NCBI GenBank assembly: GCA_964245825.1
Contig: CAXTNT010000006.1
Location: 124,001 to 188,000, forward strand
Reading direction: 5' to 3'
From: CAJCIY01 sp964245825
GTDB taxonomy: Bacteria > Actinomycetota > Actinomycetes > Mycobacteriales > CAJCIY01
DNA: 64,000 nt
Below, one piece after another: positions 45,176 through 53,600 of the stretch. Each line of letters begins with the position of its first letter. Position 1 is the stretch's first letter. The notes beneath the pieces are model-generated. The model saw only the letters and a program-made list of their open reading frames with translations. It had not been told where the DNA came from and did no database searches. Both the position numbers and the translations under genes were made by a program.

Positions 45176-46444
45176 TCACAGCTGGGTGAGGGCGTGGATG
45201 ACCAGCCCGGCCAGCGCTCCGACCAGGGTGCCGTTCACCCGGATGAACTGCAGGTCCCGCCCAACCTGGAGCTCCAGGCGTCGGGCGGTCTCCTTCCCGT
45301 CCCAGCGCGCCACCGTCTCGGAGATCACGGTGGTGAGTTCGCTCCGATAGTGCGTGACCACGTACGCCACGGCATCGCCGAGCCAGGTGTCGAGCCGGCC
45401 GCGGAGCGCCTCGCCGCCCGCGCCGCCACCGGCAGTGCGCCGTCCCAGCTCGACCAGCCAGTTCGCGACCCGGGCGCGCAGCTCGCCGTCCGGGTCCTCG
45501 ACGAGGTCGACGAGCAGTCGCCGCCCGCCGGCGAGTACCGCGCCGAAGGCCCCCCGGACGTCGTCGCGGCCGATGACCTGGGCGACGAGGTCGTCCAGCC
45601 GCGCGATCGTGGCCGGGTCGTCCTGGAGGTCGCGGGCCAACCGCAGCAGGAACTCGTCCAGGGTGCTGCGCAGCCGGTGGCCGGCGTCGGCCTCGACCTC
45701 CCGGGCGACCCGCAGCAGCTCGGCGTGCACCCGGCGGGCGACGGGCCGGTCGAGGAACGCCGGCGCCCAGCCGGGCGCCTGCCGCGCGATCACGTCGACC
45801 ACCCGGTCGGCATCGTCGGCCAACCAGGCGGCGAGCCGGGCTGCGCCGACGTCGACCAGTCGGTGGTGTACGCCGTCGGTCACGAGCGGCCCCAACACGG
45901 CGCCCAGCCAGGGGCCGGGGGAGACCGCGGTGACCTGACGCAGCGCGGCCTGCCCGAGGACGGCGGACAGGTCCTCGTCCCGGAGCACGCGCAGCGCGGC
46001 CGCGGCCGCCACCGCCGCCTCGTCCGCGACCCGACCGGCATGGGCCGGGTCGGCGAGCCAGTCCCCGAGGCGCAGCGGTACGTGCGCGTCCGCCACCCGG
46101 GCGCGGACGACCGCCTCGGACAGGAAGTTGCTGCCGACGAACTCCTCGAGGCTGCGGCCGATGTCGTCCTTGCGGGTCGGGATGATCGCCGTGTGCGGGA
46201 TCCGCAGGCCGAGCGGCCGGCGGAACAGGGCGGTGACCGCGAACCAGTCCGCCAGGCCCCCGACCATGCCCGCCTCGCTGCCCGCGCGCAGGAAGCCCCA
46301 GCCGCCCCCACCACCGCCGGGCACCCGGAGCGTGACCACGTACAGGGCGGCCGCGACGAGCAGGAGCCCACCGGCAGCGGCCTTCATCCGCCGCAGCCGC
46401 GTCCGCCGGCCACGGCCGGCCGAGTCTGGTTGCTGCGCGCTCAC
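45176..46444 (-). CDS. DUF445 membrane protein
   Basis: 422 residues, GTG start. An N-terminal helix pair and the EAGMVGGLADWFAVTALFRRPLGLRIPHTAIIPTRKDDIGRSLEEFV block define DUF445 (YjiN/YheB). A long helical cytoplasmic or extracytoplasmic middle follows, and a final helix GTLVGALAGLVIHAL. The function is unproven. Divergent from the LLM oxidoreductase gene. Confidence 0.88.
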   Translation of the reverse strand: MSAQQPDSAGRGRRTRLRRMKAAAGGLLLVAAALYVVTLRVPGGGGGGWGFLRAGSEAGMVGGLADWFAVTALFRRPLGLRIPHTAIIPTRKDDIGRSLEEFVGSNFLSEAVVRARVADAHVPLRLGDWLADPAHAGRVADEAAVAAAAALRVLRDEDLSAVLGQAALRQVTAVSPGPWLGAVLGPLVTDGVHHRLVDVGAARLAAWLADDADRVVDVIARQAPGWAPAFLDRPVARRVHAELLRVAREVEADAGHRLRSTLDEFLLRLARDLQDDPATIARLDDLVAQVIGRDDVRGAFGAVLAGGRRLLVDLVEDPDGELRARVANWLVELGRRTAGGGAGGEALRGRLDTWLGDAVAYVVTHYRSELTTVISETVARWDGKETARRLELQVGRDLQFIRVNGTLVGALAGLVIHALTQL

Positions 46445-46530
46445 CCGGCTGATCCTGCCTGCCGGCGGCGGGGAGTACGGTCGCGGCCGAGCCCCGCGCC
46501 GCAGGACGCGGGCCGAGCCGGAGGTCCTGG

Positions 46531-47574
46531 ATGCGCATCGGGATGCCGCTGAACTACAGCGGCGGCAGCTTCACGGAGACGGCGGACGAGCTCGCCGACT
46601 ACGAGAAGGCCGGCCTGGACGTCGTCAGCATCCCCGAGGCCTACAGCTACGACGCCGTCAGTCAGCTGGGGTATCTGGCCGCCAAGACCTCACACGTGCA
46701 GCTGATGGCGGGGATCCTCCAGATCTACACCCGGACCCCGTCGCTGACCGCCATGACCGCGGCCGGCCTGGACTACGTCTCGGGCGGCCGGTTCATCCTC
46801 GGGCTGGGCGCCTCGGGCCCCCAGGTGATCGAGGGCTTCCACGGCGTGAAGTACGACGCCCCCATCGGGCGTACCCGCGAGGTCATCGACATCTGTCGCC
46901 TGGTCTGGCGGCGCGAGCGCGTCGAGTACGACGGCAAGCACTACCGGATCCCGCTGCCGGCGGACCTGGGCACCGGTCTCGGCAAGCCGCTCAAGCTGAT
47001 CAACCACCCGGTCCGCGACCGCATCCCGATCACGGTGGCGGCCATCGGCCCGAAGAACGTTGAGATGACGGCCGAGCTGGCCGAGGGCTGGCTGCCGATC
47101 TTCTACCTGCCGGAGAAGGCGGCCGAGGTCTGGGGCCCGTCGATCGCCGCCGGCCGGGCGAAGCGGGATCCGGGCCTGCCGCCGATGGAGACCTACACCC
47201 AGGCCGCGCTGGCCATCGGTGACGACGTCGAGTCGCTCGCCGACTACACCCGGCCGCAGATCGCCCTCTACGTCGGCGGCATGGGCGCCCGGGACCAGAA
47301 CTTCTACAACCAGCTCGCCTGCCGGTACGGCTTCGAGGCCGAGGCCGAGCAGATCCAGGAGCTCTACCTCAGCGGGAAGAAGGAGGAGGCGGCGAAGGCC
47401 GTCCCGGCCGCGTTGGTGCAGGGCACCAACCTGATCGGCCCCGCGTCCTACGTGCGGGAGCGGATCGCCGCGCTCGCGGAGTCCGGCTCGACGACCCTGA
47501 TGCTGACGCCCTTCGCACCCGACCACCACTCCCGGGTGCGACTGATCGAGCAGGTCAAGGAGCTCGCCGGCTGA
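46531..47574 (+). CDS. LLM-class F420-dependent oxidoreductase
   Basis: 347 residues. Luciferase-like TIM barrel: DYEKAGLDVVSIPEAYSYDAVSQLGYLAA, GILQIYTRTPSLTAMTAAGLDYVSGGRFILGLGASGPQVIEGFHG and AAIGPKNVEMTAELAEGWLP match the F420-binding group rather than FMN-dependent luciferases. Substrate unknown. RBS GGAGG before ATG. The presence implies coenzyme F420 in the cell. Confidence 0.9.
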   Translation: MRIGMPLNYSGGSFTETADELADYEKAGLDVVSIPEAYSYDAVSQLGYLAAKTSHVQLMAGILQIYTRTPSLTAMTAAGLDYVSGGRFILGLGASGPQVIEGFHGVKYDAPIGRTREVIDICRLVWRRERVEYDGKHYRIPLPADLGTGLGKPLKLINHPVRDRIPITVAAIGPKNVEMTAELAEGWLPIFYLPEKAAEVWGPSIAAGRAKRDPGLPPMETYTQAALAIGDDVESLADYTRPQIALYVGGMGARDQNFYNQLACRYGFEAEAEQIQELYLSGKKEEAAKAVPAALVQGTNLIGPASYVRERIAALAESGSTTLMLTPFAPDHHSRVRLIEQVKELAG

Positions 47575-47611
47575 GCCGCCCGCCACGCAGACCGCTGGCA
47601 AGGTAGGGACC

Positions 47612-48586
47612 ATGGATCATTTCGTCACCCTCGGCAGGACCGGACTGCAGGTCTCCCGTATCTGCCTCGGCTGCATGAGCTTCGGCGAACCCGACCGTGG
47701 CGGGCACAGCTGGACGCTGGACGAGGAGAGCAGCCGCCCGTTCGTGCGGCACGCGGTCGAGGCCGGCATCAACTTCTTCGACACCGCCAACGTCTACTCG
47801 GCCGGCTCCAGCGAGGAGATCGTCGGCCGGGCGCTGGCCGACTTCGCCCGTCGCGACGAGATCGTCCTCGCCACCAAGGTGCACGGCCGGATGCGGCCCG
47901 GGCCGGGCGGCGCGGGGCTGTCGCGCAAGGCGGTCCTGCAGGCCATCGACGACTCGCTGCGGCGGCTCGGCACCGACTACGTCGACCTGTACCAGATCCA
48001 CCGTTGGGATGCGGGTACGCCCATCGAGGAGACGATGGAGGTCCTGCACGACATCGTCCGAGCCGGCAAGGTGCGCTACCTCGGTGCCTCCTCGATGTGG
48101 GCCTGGCAGTTCGCGAAGGCCCAGCACGTCGCGGAACGCAACGGCTGGACGTCCTTCGTCTCGATGCAGGACCACTACAACCTCCTGCACCGTGAGGAGG
48201 AACGGGAGATGCTGCCGCTGTGCCTCGACCAGGGTGTCGGCGTCATCCCGTGGAGCCCGTTGGCCCGCGGGAGGCTCACCCGGCCCTGGGACGAGACCAG
48301 CACCCGCAGCGAGACCGACGAGTTCGGCAAGCATCTCTACCGGGACGGCGACCGGGTCATCGTCGACCGGGTGCGGGCGGTGGCCGGCGCCCGAGGCGTC
48401 CCGCCGGCCCAGGTGGCCCTCGCGTGGGTCTCCCGGCACCCGGCCGTGACCGCCCCGATCGTCGGGACGACCAAGCCGCACCACCTCACCGACGCGATGG
48501 CCTCGCTGGACGTGCACCTCACCGACGAAGAGGTCGCCAGCCTGGAGGAGCCGTACGCGCCGCACGAGGTCGTGGGCTTCGCCTGA
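47612..48586 (+). CDS. Aldo/keto reductase
   Basis: 324 residues. The catalytic tetrad is visible: Asp in FFDTANVYSAG with Tyr, Lys in LATKVHG, His in YQIHRWD. The C-terminal NADPH-binding part (VAWVSRHPAVTAPIVGTTKPHHL) is regular. Resembles the YajO/general-stress-protein-69-like group. Substrate not deducible. Confidence 0.92.
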   Translation: MDHFVTLGRTGLQVSRICLGCMSFGEPDRGGHSWTLDEESSRPFVRHAVEAGINFFDTANVYSAGSSEEIVGRALADFARRDEIVLATKVHGRMRPGPGGAGLSRKAVLQAIDDSLRRLGTDYVDLYQIHRWDAGTPIEETMEVLHDIVRAGKVRYLGASSMWAWQFAKAQHVAERNGWTSFVSMQDHYNLLHREEEREMLPLCLDQGVGVIPWSPLARGRLTRPWDETSTRSETDEFGKHLYRDGDRVIVDRVRAVAGARGVPPAQVALAWVSRHPAVTAPIVGTTKPHHLTDAMASLDVHLTDEEVASLEEPYAPHEVVGFA

Positions 48587-48620
48587 GCGTCCGGGCGGAC
48601 CAGCGGTGCAGACTGCCGCG

Positions 48621-48839
48621 ATGCACACGTACGTGAACCACGCGCACGTCACCTACGGCACCGTCGTGCTCGTGCTGGGCGTGCTGGGTCTCCTCCTCGG
48701 CATCGTGCGCAAGATCATCGTGGTCGTCGTACTGGCGGTGGTGCTCGTCGTGGTGGGTGCCGTGGTGGCCGGCGTCGCGCTGCACGGGACGCACTGCACG
48801 CCCGGCTCGACCAGGTCGGTCTGCGTCACCGTCCGGTGA
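48621..48839 (+). CDS. Small two-helix membrane protein
   Basis: 72 residues from ATG 48621 (GTG 48606 is possible). Two hydrophobic segments (VVLVLGVLGLLLGIV and IIVVVVLAVVLVVVGAVVAGVAL), a short Cys-containing tail CTPGSTRSVC outside. The stop overlaps the next start (GTGA), so it is coupled to the acyltransferase gene. Family not recognised. Confidence 0.65.
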   Translation: MHTYVNHAHVTYGTVVLVLGVLGLLLGIVRKIIVVVVLAVVLVVVGAVVAGVALHGTHCTPGSTRSVCVTVR

Positions 48840-49639
48840 TCCCGGACCTGCCGCCGTCGGTCGCCGGCGCGGAACCGGTGCAGCGGGTCGTCCGTGGCCT
48901 GCGCTCCGGCGGGATCGCCTGGGTGCGCCGCTGGCACCGGCTGCACGTCGAGGTGCTCGCGCCGCTGCCCGAGGAACCCGCGCTGATCGTCGCCAACCAC
49001 GGGTTCGGCGGGATCGTCGACGTCAACATCTTCGCGACGCTCGCGGCACTGGACGAGGCGGGGCTCACCCGGCCGCTGACGGCGCTCACCCACCAGCTGG
49101 CCTGGACCCTGAAGGTCGGACCGCTGCTGGAGCCCCTCGGCGCCGTACCCGCCTCCCGCCGGGCGGTGACGGAGGCCCTCGCGGCGGGACACCACGTGCT
49201 GGTGTTCCCCGGCGGCGACGTCGATGCGGCGCAGCCCTGGTCGCGGCGGAACACCGTGACCTTCGACGGCAGGGACGGCTTCGCCCGGATGGCCCGCGAG
49301 CACGACGTGCCACTCGTCCCGGTCGCCACGGCCGGCGCCGGGGAGACCCTCCTCGTGCTGGCCGAGGGCCGGGGGATCGCGCGGGCGCTCCGGCTGGGCC
49401 GGCCGCCGTTCCGTACCAAGGCCTTTCCGGTCTCGTTGTCGGTGCCGTGGGGCCTGTCGGTCGGCGTCGTCGGCCTGGTGCCGTACCTGCCGCTGCCGGC
49501 GAAGCTGACGACGCAGGTGCTCCCGGCGATCGACCCGCGCTCGGAGCCCTCGCCTCGCGCGCTGGCCCTGCGGGTGCAGACGGTGCTGCAGGAGTCGCTC
49601 GACGCCATGACCGCGTCCCGCCGGCCGCTGCTGGGGTGA
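48836..49639 (+). CDS. Lysophospholipid acyltransferase family protein (MGAT-like)
   Basis: 267 residues, GTG start overlapping the previous stop. The active-site block is ANHGFGGIVDVN (His55, Asp62), longer than the standard H-x4-D and closer to the NHGxGG of the LPLAT MGAT-like group. VFPGGDVDA is the second conserved block, and GFARMAREHDVPLVPVATAGAGE the third. Probably acylates a lipid or glycerol acceptor at the membrane. Confidence 0.85.
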   Translation: MIPDLPPSVAGAEPVQRVVRGLRSGGIAWVRRWHRLHVEVLAPLPEEPALIVANHGFGGIVDVNIFATLAALDEAGLTRPLTALTHQLAWTLKVGPLLEPLGAVPASRRAVTEALAAGHHVLVFPGGDVDAAQPWSRRNTVTFDGRDGFARMAREHDVPLVPVATAGAGETLLVLAEGRGIARALRLGRPPFRTKAFPVSLSVPWGLSVGVVGLVPYLPLPAKLTTQVLPAIDPRSEPSPRALALRVQTVLQESLDAMTASRRPLLG

Positions 49640-49690
49640 GGGACACCCCGGGTCGTACGGTGGGCGCCCCCGGCGTGAAGGAGCGCGGCG

Positions 49691-49825
49691 ATGGCACAGG
49701 TGCGGGCCCCCGAGGTGCGGCCGAACTTCCCCGCGGAGTGGAGCGGGCGGGACCGGGTCGCCGACACCGGAGACCAGATCGGCGCCATCCTGGTGGACCA
49801 CCCGCACCGCTGCCTCGGAGGCTGA
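49691..49825 (+). CDS. Small protein of 44 residues
   Basis: ATG with AAGGAG seven bases upstream; stop TGA at 49823-49825, nine bases before the next GTG. Third codon positions are G or C in nearly every codon, the pattern of real genes here. The protein starts MAQVRAPEVRPNFPAEWSG and ends DHPHRCLGG. There is no membrane helix or signal. No family recognised. It sits between the acyltransferase and the LmeA-like gene in the same direction and may belong to their operon. Confidence 0.55.
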   Translation: MAQVRAPEVRPNFPAEWSGRDRVADTGDQIGAILVDHPHRCLGG

Positions 49826-49833
49826 GGCGGGGC

Positions 49834-50526
49834 GTGTCGCGCCTGCTGCGTCGGCTCCTCGTGATCGTGGTCCTCGCGCTGGGACTGCTGCTGCTCCTCG
49901 ACCGTCTGGGCGCCGTGGCGGCGTCCCGGCTGGCCGCACGCAACGCCGAGCACGCGGGTGCCGGGAGCGCGAACGTCCGCATCCTCGGCTTCCCGTTCCT
50001 GACCCAGCTGGCCCGGGGCCGTCTCGACCACGTGACGGTCAGCGAGCGCGACCTGGGCGGCAGCGGTCTGCGGATCGACTCCCTCGACGCCGTCGGACGA
50101 GGGGTGCACATATCGGTCGCGGACGCCGTGGCCGGCCGCGTGCGCAGCGTTCCGGTCGACCAGGTCACCGGTACGGCGCTGATCACGTACGCGAGCCTCA
50201 GCACGGGGATCACGCGGACGGTGGGTCTGCGCAGCAACCTGACCCTGACCGTCGTCCCGCACGGCGCGGGTTCGGTCACGGCCACGGTCACCGGACCGTT
50301 GGGCCTGCACCTGTCGCTGACCACGCCGGTTCCCACCGTCTCCGGCGGACGCCTGCAACTGGGCGCCTTCGTGCAGCGCTTCGCCGCCGTCCTGCCCGCC
50401 GGGGTCGCCCGGGATCTGACGCTGCCGCTGCCGACCCTGCCCTACGGGCTCACCCTGGGCAGTGCCACCGCGGAGGACGACGGCCTGCACCTGGCGGTCA
50501 GCGGCAGCCGCGTGACCATCCGGTGA
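49834..50526 (+). CDS. LmeA-like (DUF2993) phospholipid-binding protein
   Basis: 230 residues from GTG 49834. An N-terminal uncleaved or signal helix (LLVIVVLALGLLLLLDRLG) precedes a DUF2993 domain: VRILGFPFLTQLARGRLDHVTVSERDL, VDQVTGTALITYASL and the closing GLTLGSATAEDDGLHLAVSG. LmeA in mycobacteria is a periplasmic PI-binding protein that supports lipomannan length control. The 230-residue length fits. Faces the convergent giant surface-protein gene. Confidence 0.85.
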   Translation: MSRLLRRLLVIVVLALGLLLLLDRLGAVAASRLAARNAEHAGAGSANVRILGFPFLTQLARGRLDHVTVSERDLGGSGLRIDSLDAVGRGVHISVADAVAGRVRSVPVDQVTGTALITYASLSTGITRTVGLRSNLTLTVVPHGAGSVTATVTGPLGLHLSLTTPVPTVSGGRLQLGAFVQRFAAVLPAGVARDLTLPLPTLPYGLTLGSATAEDDGLHLAVSGSRVTIR

Positions 50527-50569
50527 GCGATCCCGCCTCGTCCGGCGCCCGGCCGCGCACCCATTTCCC

Positions 50570-50627
50570 CGAGATGCGGCGAGTTCACCGCAACGCGCCG
50601 CGGCGCGCGTACATCTGGCGCATCTCG
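50570..50627 (+). repeat. 58-bp dispersed inverted-repeat element, copy 2
   Basis: Starts CGAGATGCGGCGAGTTCACC and ends GCATCTCG, with perfect 9-bp ends CGAGATGCG/CGCATCTCG. Differs from copy 3 at about five of 58 positions. Lies between convergent genes, just after the 3' end of the giant gene. Confidence 0.85.
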
Positions 50628-50643
50628 AGGCATCGGCGTCGCG

Positions 50644-53600
50644 CTAGCGGCGGCGTCGGCGTGCGAGACCGCGCCGTCGTCGCGGCGCGGCGAGACGGAC
50701 AGCCGAGCCGGCGAGGAACAGGCCCAGCCCGAGGGTGAGCAGGCTCACGATCGGCAGCCCGGTGTACGGGAGCGCAACGTCGGCCTCGGGCGGCGGACTC
50801 ACGCCGGTGGGAGCCGGCGTCGGCGCGTGTGATCCCCGGACGGTGAACGTCGACTGGGCCACGTGGCCCGCGCTGTCGGTGACCCGGTAGCTCAGGTACG
50901 CGGTGCCGGTGAAGCCTGGCACCGGGGTGAAGCGCACCCGCCCGTCCCCCAGGACTGTCATCGTGCCGATGCCGGTCATCGTCACGGTCGGACCGCAGAT
51001 GCCGGTGGACGGGTCGAGCAGGCACAGGGTCGAGGCCATCCAATGCGTACCGGCGGCGGGCGTGTCGTTGCTCAGCACGTCGATCGTCACCGGTGAACCC
51101 GTCGTGCTCGCGCTGTCGGGGGCAGCCGCGGCCGTCGCGGGCTCGTGCACCGCGAGGGTCGCCCTCGCGGGCGTGCCGTTGCGGTCCAGGACCTGGTAGC
51201 CGATCGTGCTGTCGCCGGCGAAGCCGCCTACCGGGGTGAACCGGATGCTGCCGTCACTGGCCGCGAGGTACGTGCCCTGGCCGGCGACCGCGACCGCGGT
51301 GACGACCAGCCCGCTGCCGGGGATGATCAGGCGGACGGTGGTCGGGTCCAGCGGGACGCGCAGGTCACCGGCGTGGTCGTTGTCGAGCACGTCGACCGTC
51401 ACGATGCTCCCCGGTGCCGCGGTCGCGGTGTCGTCGACGGCTACCGGGACGACCGCTCCCACGGTCACCGAGATGAGCGCGGAACCCCGGTTGCCGTTCT
51501 GGTCGCTGACGTAGTAGGTCACGGTGCTCACCCCGGCGTAAAAAAGGTCGGGGGTGAAGGTCACGACCCCCTCGACGGATGCCTCGTAGGAGCCGACCCC
51601 GGCGACGGTCAGGTGCCGGGTGGGGATCGTCGGGTCGGTCGGGTCCAGGAAGGCGACCGAGGTCGGGTCGAGGGTCGTCCCCGATCCGACCCCCGGCGTG
51701 TCGTTGGCCAACGGGGCGAAGGTGGCGGCCACGCCTTGCACCGTCGTCACCTCGTCGGCGACGACGTGCGGCCCGGGGATCACCGTCACGGTGACGGTTC
51801 CCGTGCCGGTGCCGCCCTCGCCGTCGGCGATGGTGTAGCTGAAGGTGTCGGTGCCGACGAAGCCGTTGGCCGGGGTGTACGTCGCGATGCCCGAGCCGCT
51901 CACGCTGACCGTCCCGTGCGCCGCGGCGCCGACCGAGGCTACCGACAGCGGCTGCCCGTCCGGGTCGCTCGCGCCGCTGCGCAGGTCGATGAAGGTAGCG
52001 GTGCTGGGCTCCGCCGTCGCCGCCAGGTCCGGAGCGACCGGGTTCGCATTGCTCACGGTCATCGTGACCACGCCGGTCGCCGTCGCGCCGCGGGGGTCGG
52101 TGACGACGTAGCTGAAGGTGTCGGTGCCGACGAAGCCGGTGGCCGAGGTGTACGTGACCTCGCTGCCCGGGCCTAGGGTGACCACGGCTCCGTGCGTGCT
52201 GGTCGGGTCGACCGAGAGCACGGCGAGGGTCTCGCCGTCGGGGTCGCTGTCGCTGGCGAGCACGTCGAGGGCGATGGGCATCCCAGTGGACGCCGTGAAC
52301 GCGTCCGGGCCGGCGATCGGGGCACGGTCCCGCACGTTCACGAGCACGTTCGCGGTGGAGAGGCCACCCCGTCCGTCGCTGATCGTGTAGCTGAAGGAGT
52401 CGGGTCCCGCGTACGTGGCAAGCGGGGTGTAGACGACGTCCGTGCCGCTGATCGTGGCGGTGCCGTGCGCTGGCGTGGACACCGAGACGATGCTGAGCGG
52501 GTCGCCGTTGGGGTCGGAGTCGTTGGCCAGCACGGGGATGGTGATGAGCGAGCCCGCGAGCCCGCTCGCGGTCGCGGTGTCGTTTCCAGCGGTGGGTGGT
52601 TGGTTGGCGACGGTGAGGGTGATGGTGGCGGTGGCGGTGCCGCCGCGGCCGTCGCTGACGGTGTAGGTGAGGGTGTCGGGGCCGGCGTAGGCGGGGTCGG
52701 GGGTGTAGATGATGTTGCCGTTGCTGTCGAGGGTGACGGTGCCGTGGGTGGCGGGGCCGGCGGCGGTGACGGTGAGGGGGTCGCCGTTGGGGTCGGTGGC
52801 GTGGGCGGCGGCGTCGAGGGTGGTCGGAGTGCCGCCGGGGACGGGTTGGGTGTAGTTGCCGGCGGTGGGTGGGGCGTCGGCGGTGGCGATGGTGAGGTGG
52901 GCGGTGGCGGTGAGGGTGCCGTCGCTGATGGTGTAGGTCAGGACGTCGGTGCCGCTCCAGGTGGTGGCGGGGGTGTAGAGGATCTTGGTGGCGGCGCCGG
53001 TGCCGGTGATGGTGGCGGTGCCGTGCTGGGCGCCGGTGACGGCGGTGACGGTCAGTGGGTCGCCGTTGTCGTCGCTGTCGTTGGCCAGCACGTCGACGGT
53101 CACCGCGGTGAGGTACGGCGTCGAGGCCGTGTCGTCGACAGCCACCGGCGGGTCGTGCGGGATCGTCATCGTGACCAGGCCCGTCGCCGTGCCGCCACGG
53201 GGGTCGGTGACGACGTAGCTGAAGGTGTCGGTGCCGACGAAGTGGGTGGCCGAGGTGTAGGTGACCTCGGTGCCCGGGCCGAGAGCGATCGTGCCGCCGT
53301 GCGCGCTGGTCGGGTCGACCGAGAGCACGGCCAGGGCCTCGCCGTCGGGGTCGGTGTCGTTGGCGAGCACGGCCACCGCAGTGGGCACCCCGGTGGTGGC
53401 CGTGAAGGCGTCGGCGTTGGCGACGGGGTCGCGGTTCTGCACGGTGACCAGCACGGCGGCGCTGGATAGGCCGCCCCGTCCGTCGCTGATCGTGTAGGTG
53501 AACGGGTCGGGCCCGGCGTACGTGGCGTCCGGTGTGTAGACGAGGTCGGCGCCGCTGATCGTGGCGGTGCCGTGGGCGGGCGTGGATACCGAGACGATGC

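Noticed and set aside
49691..49825. RiPP precursor interpretation of the 44-residue ORF
   Set aside because: The Cys-Leu-Gly-Gly end is suggestive, but no maturase, radical SAM enzyme, cyclodehydratase or dedicated transporter is nearby.
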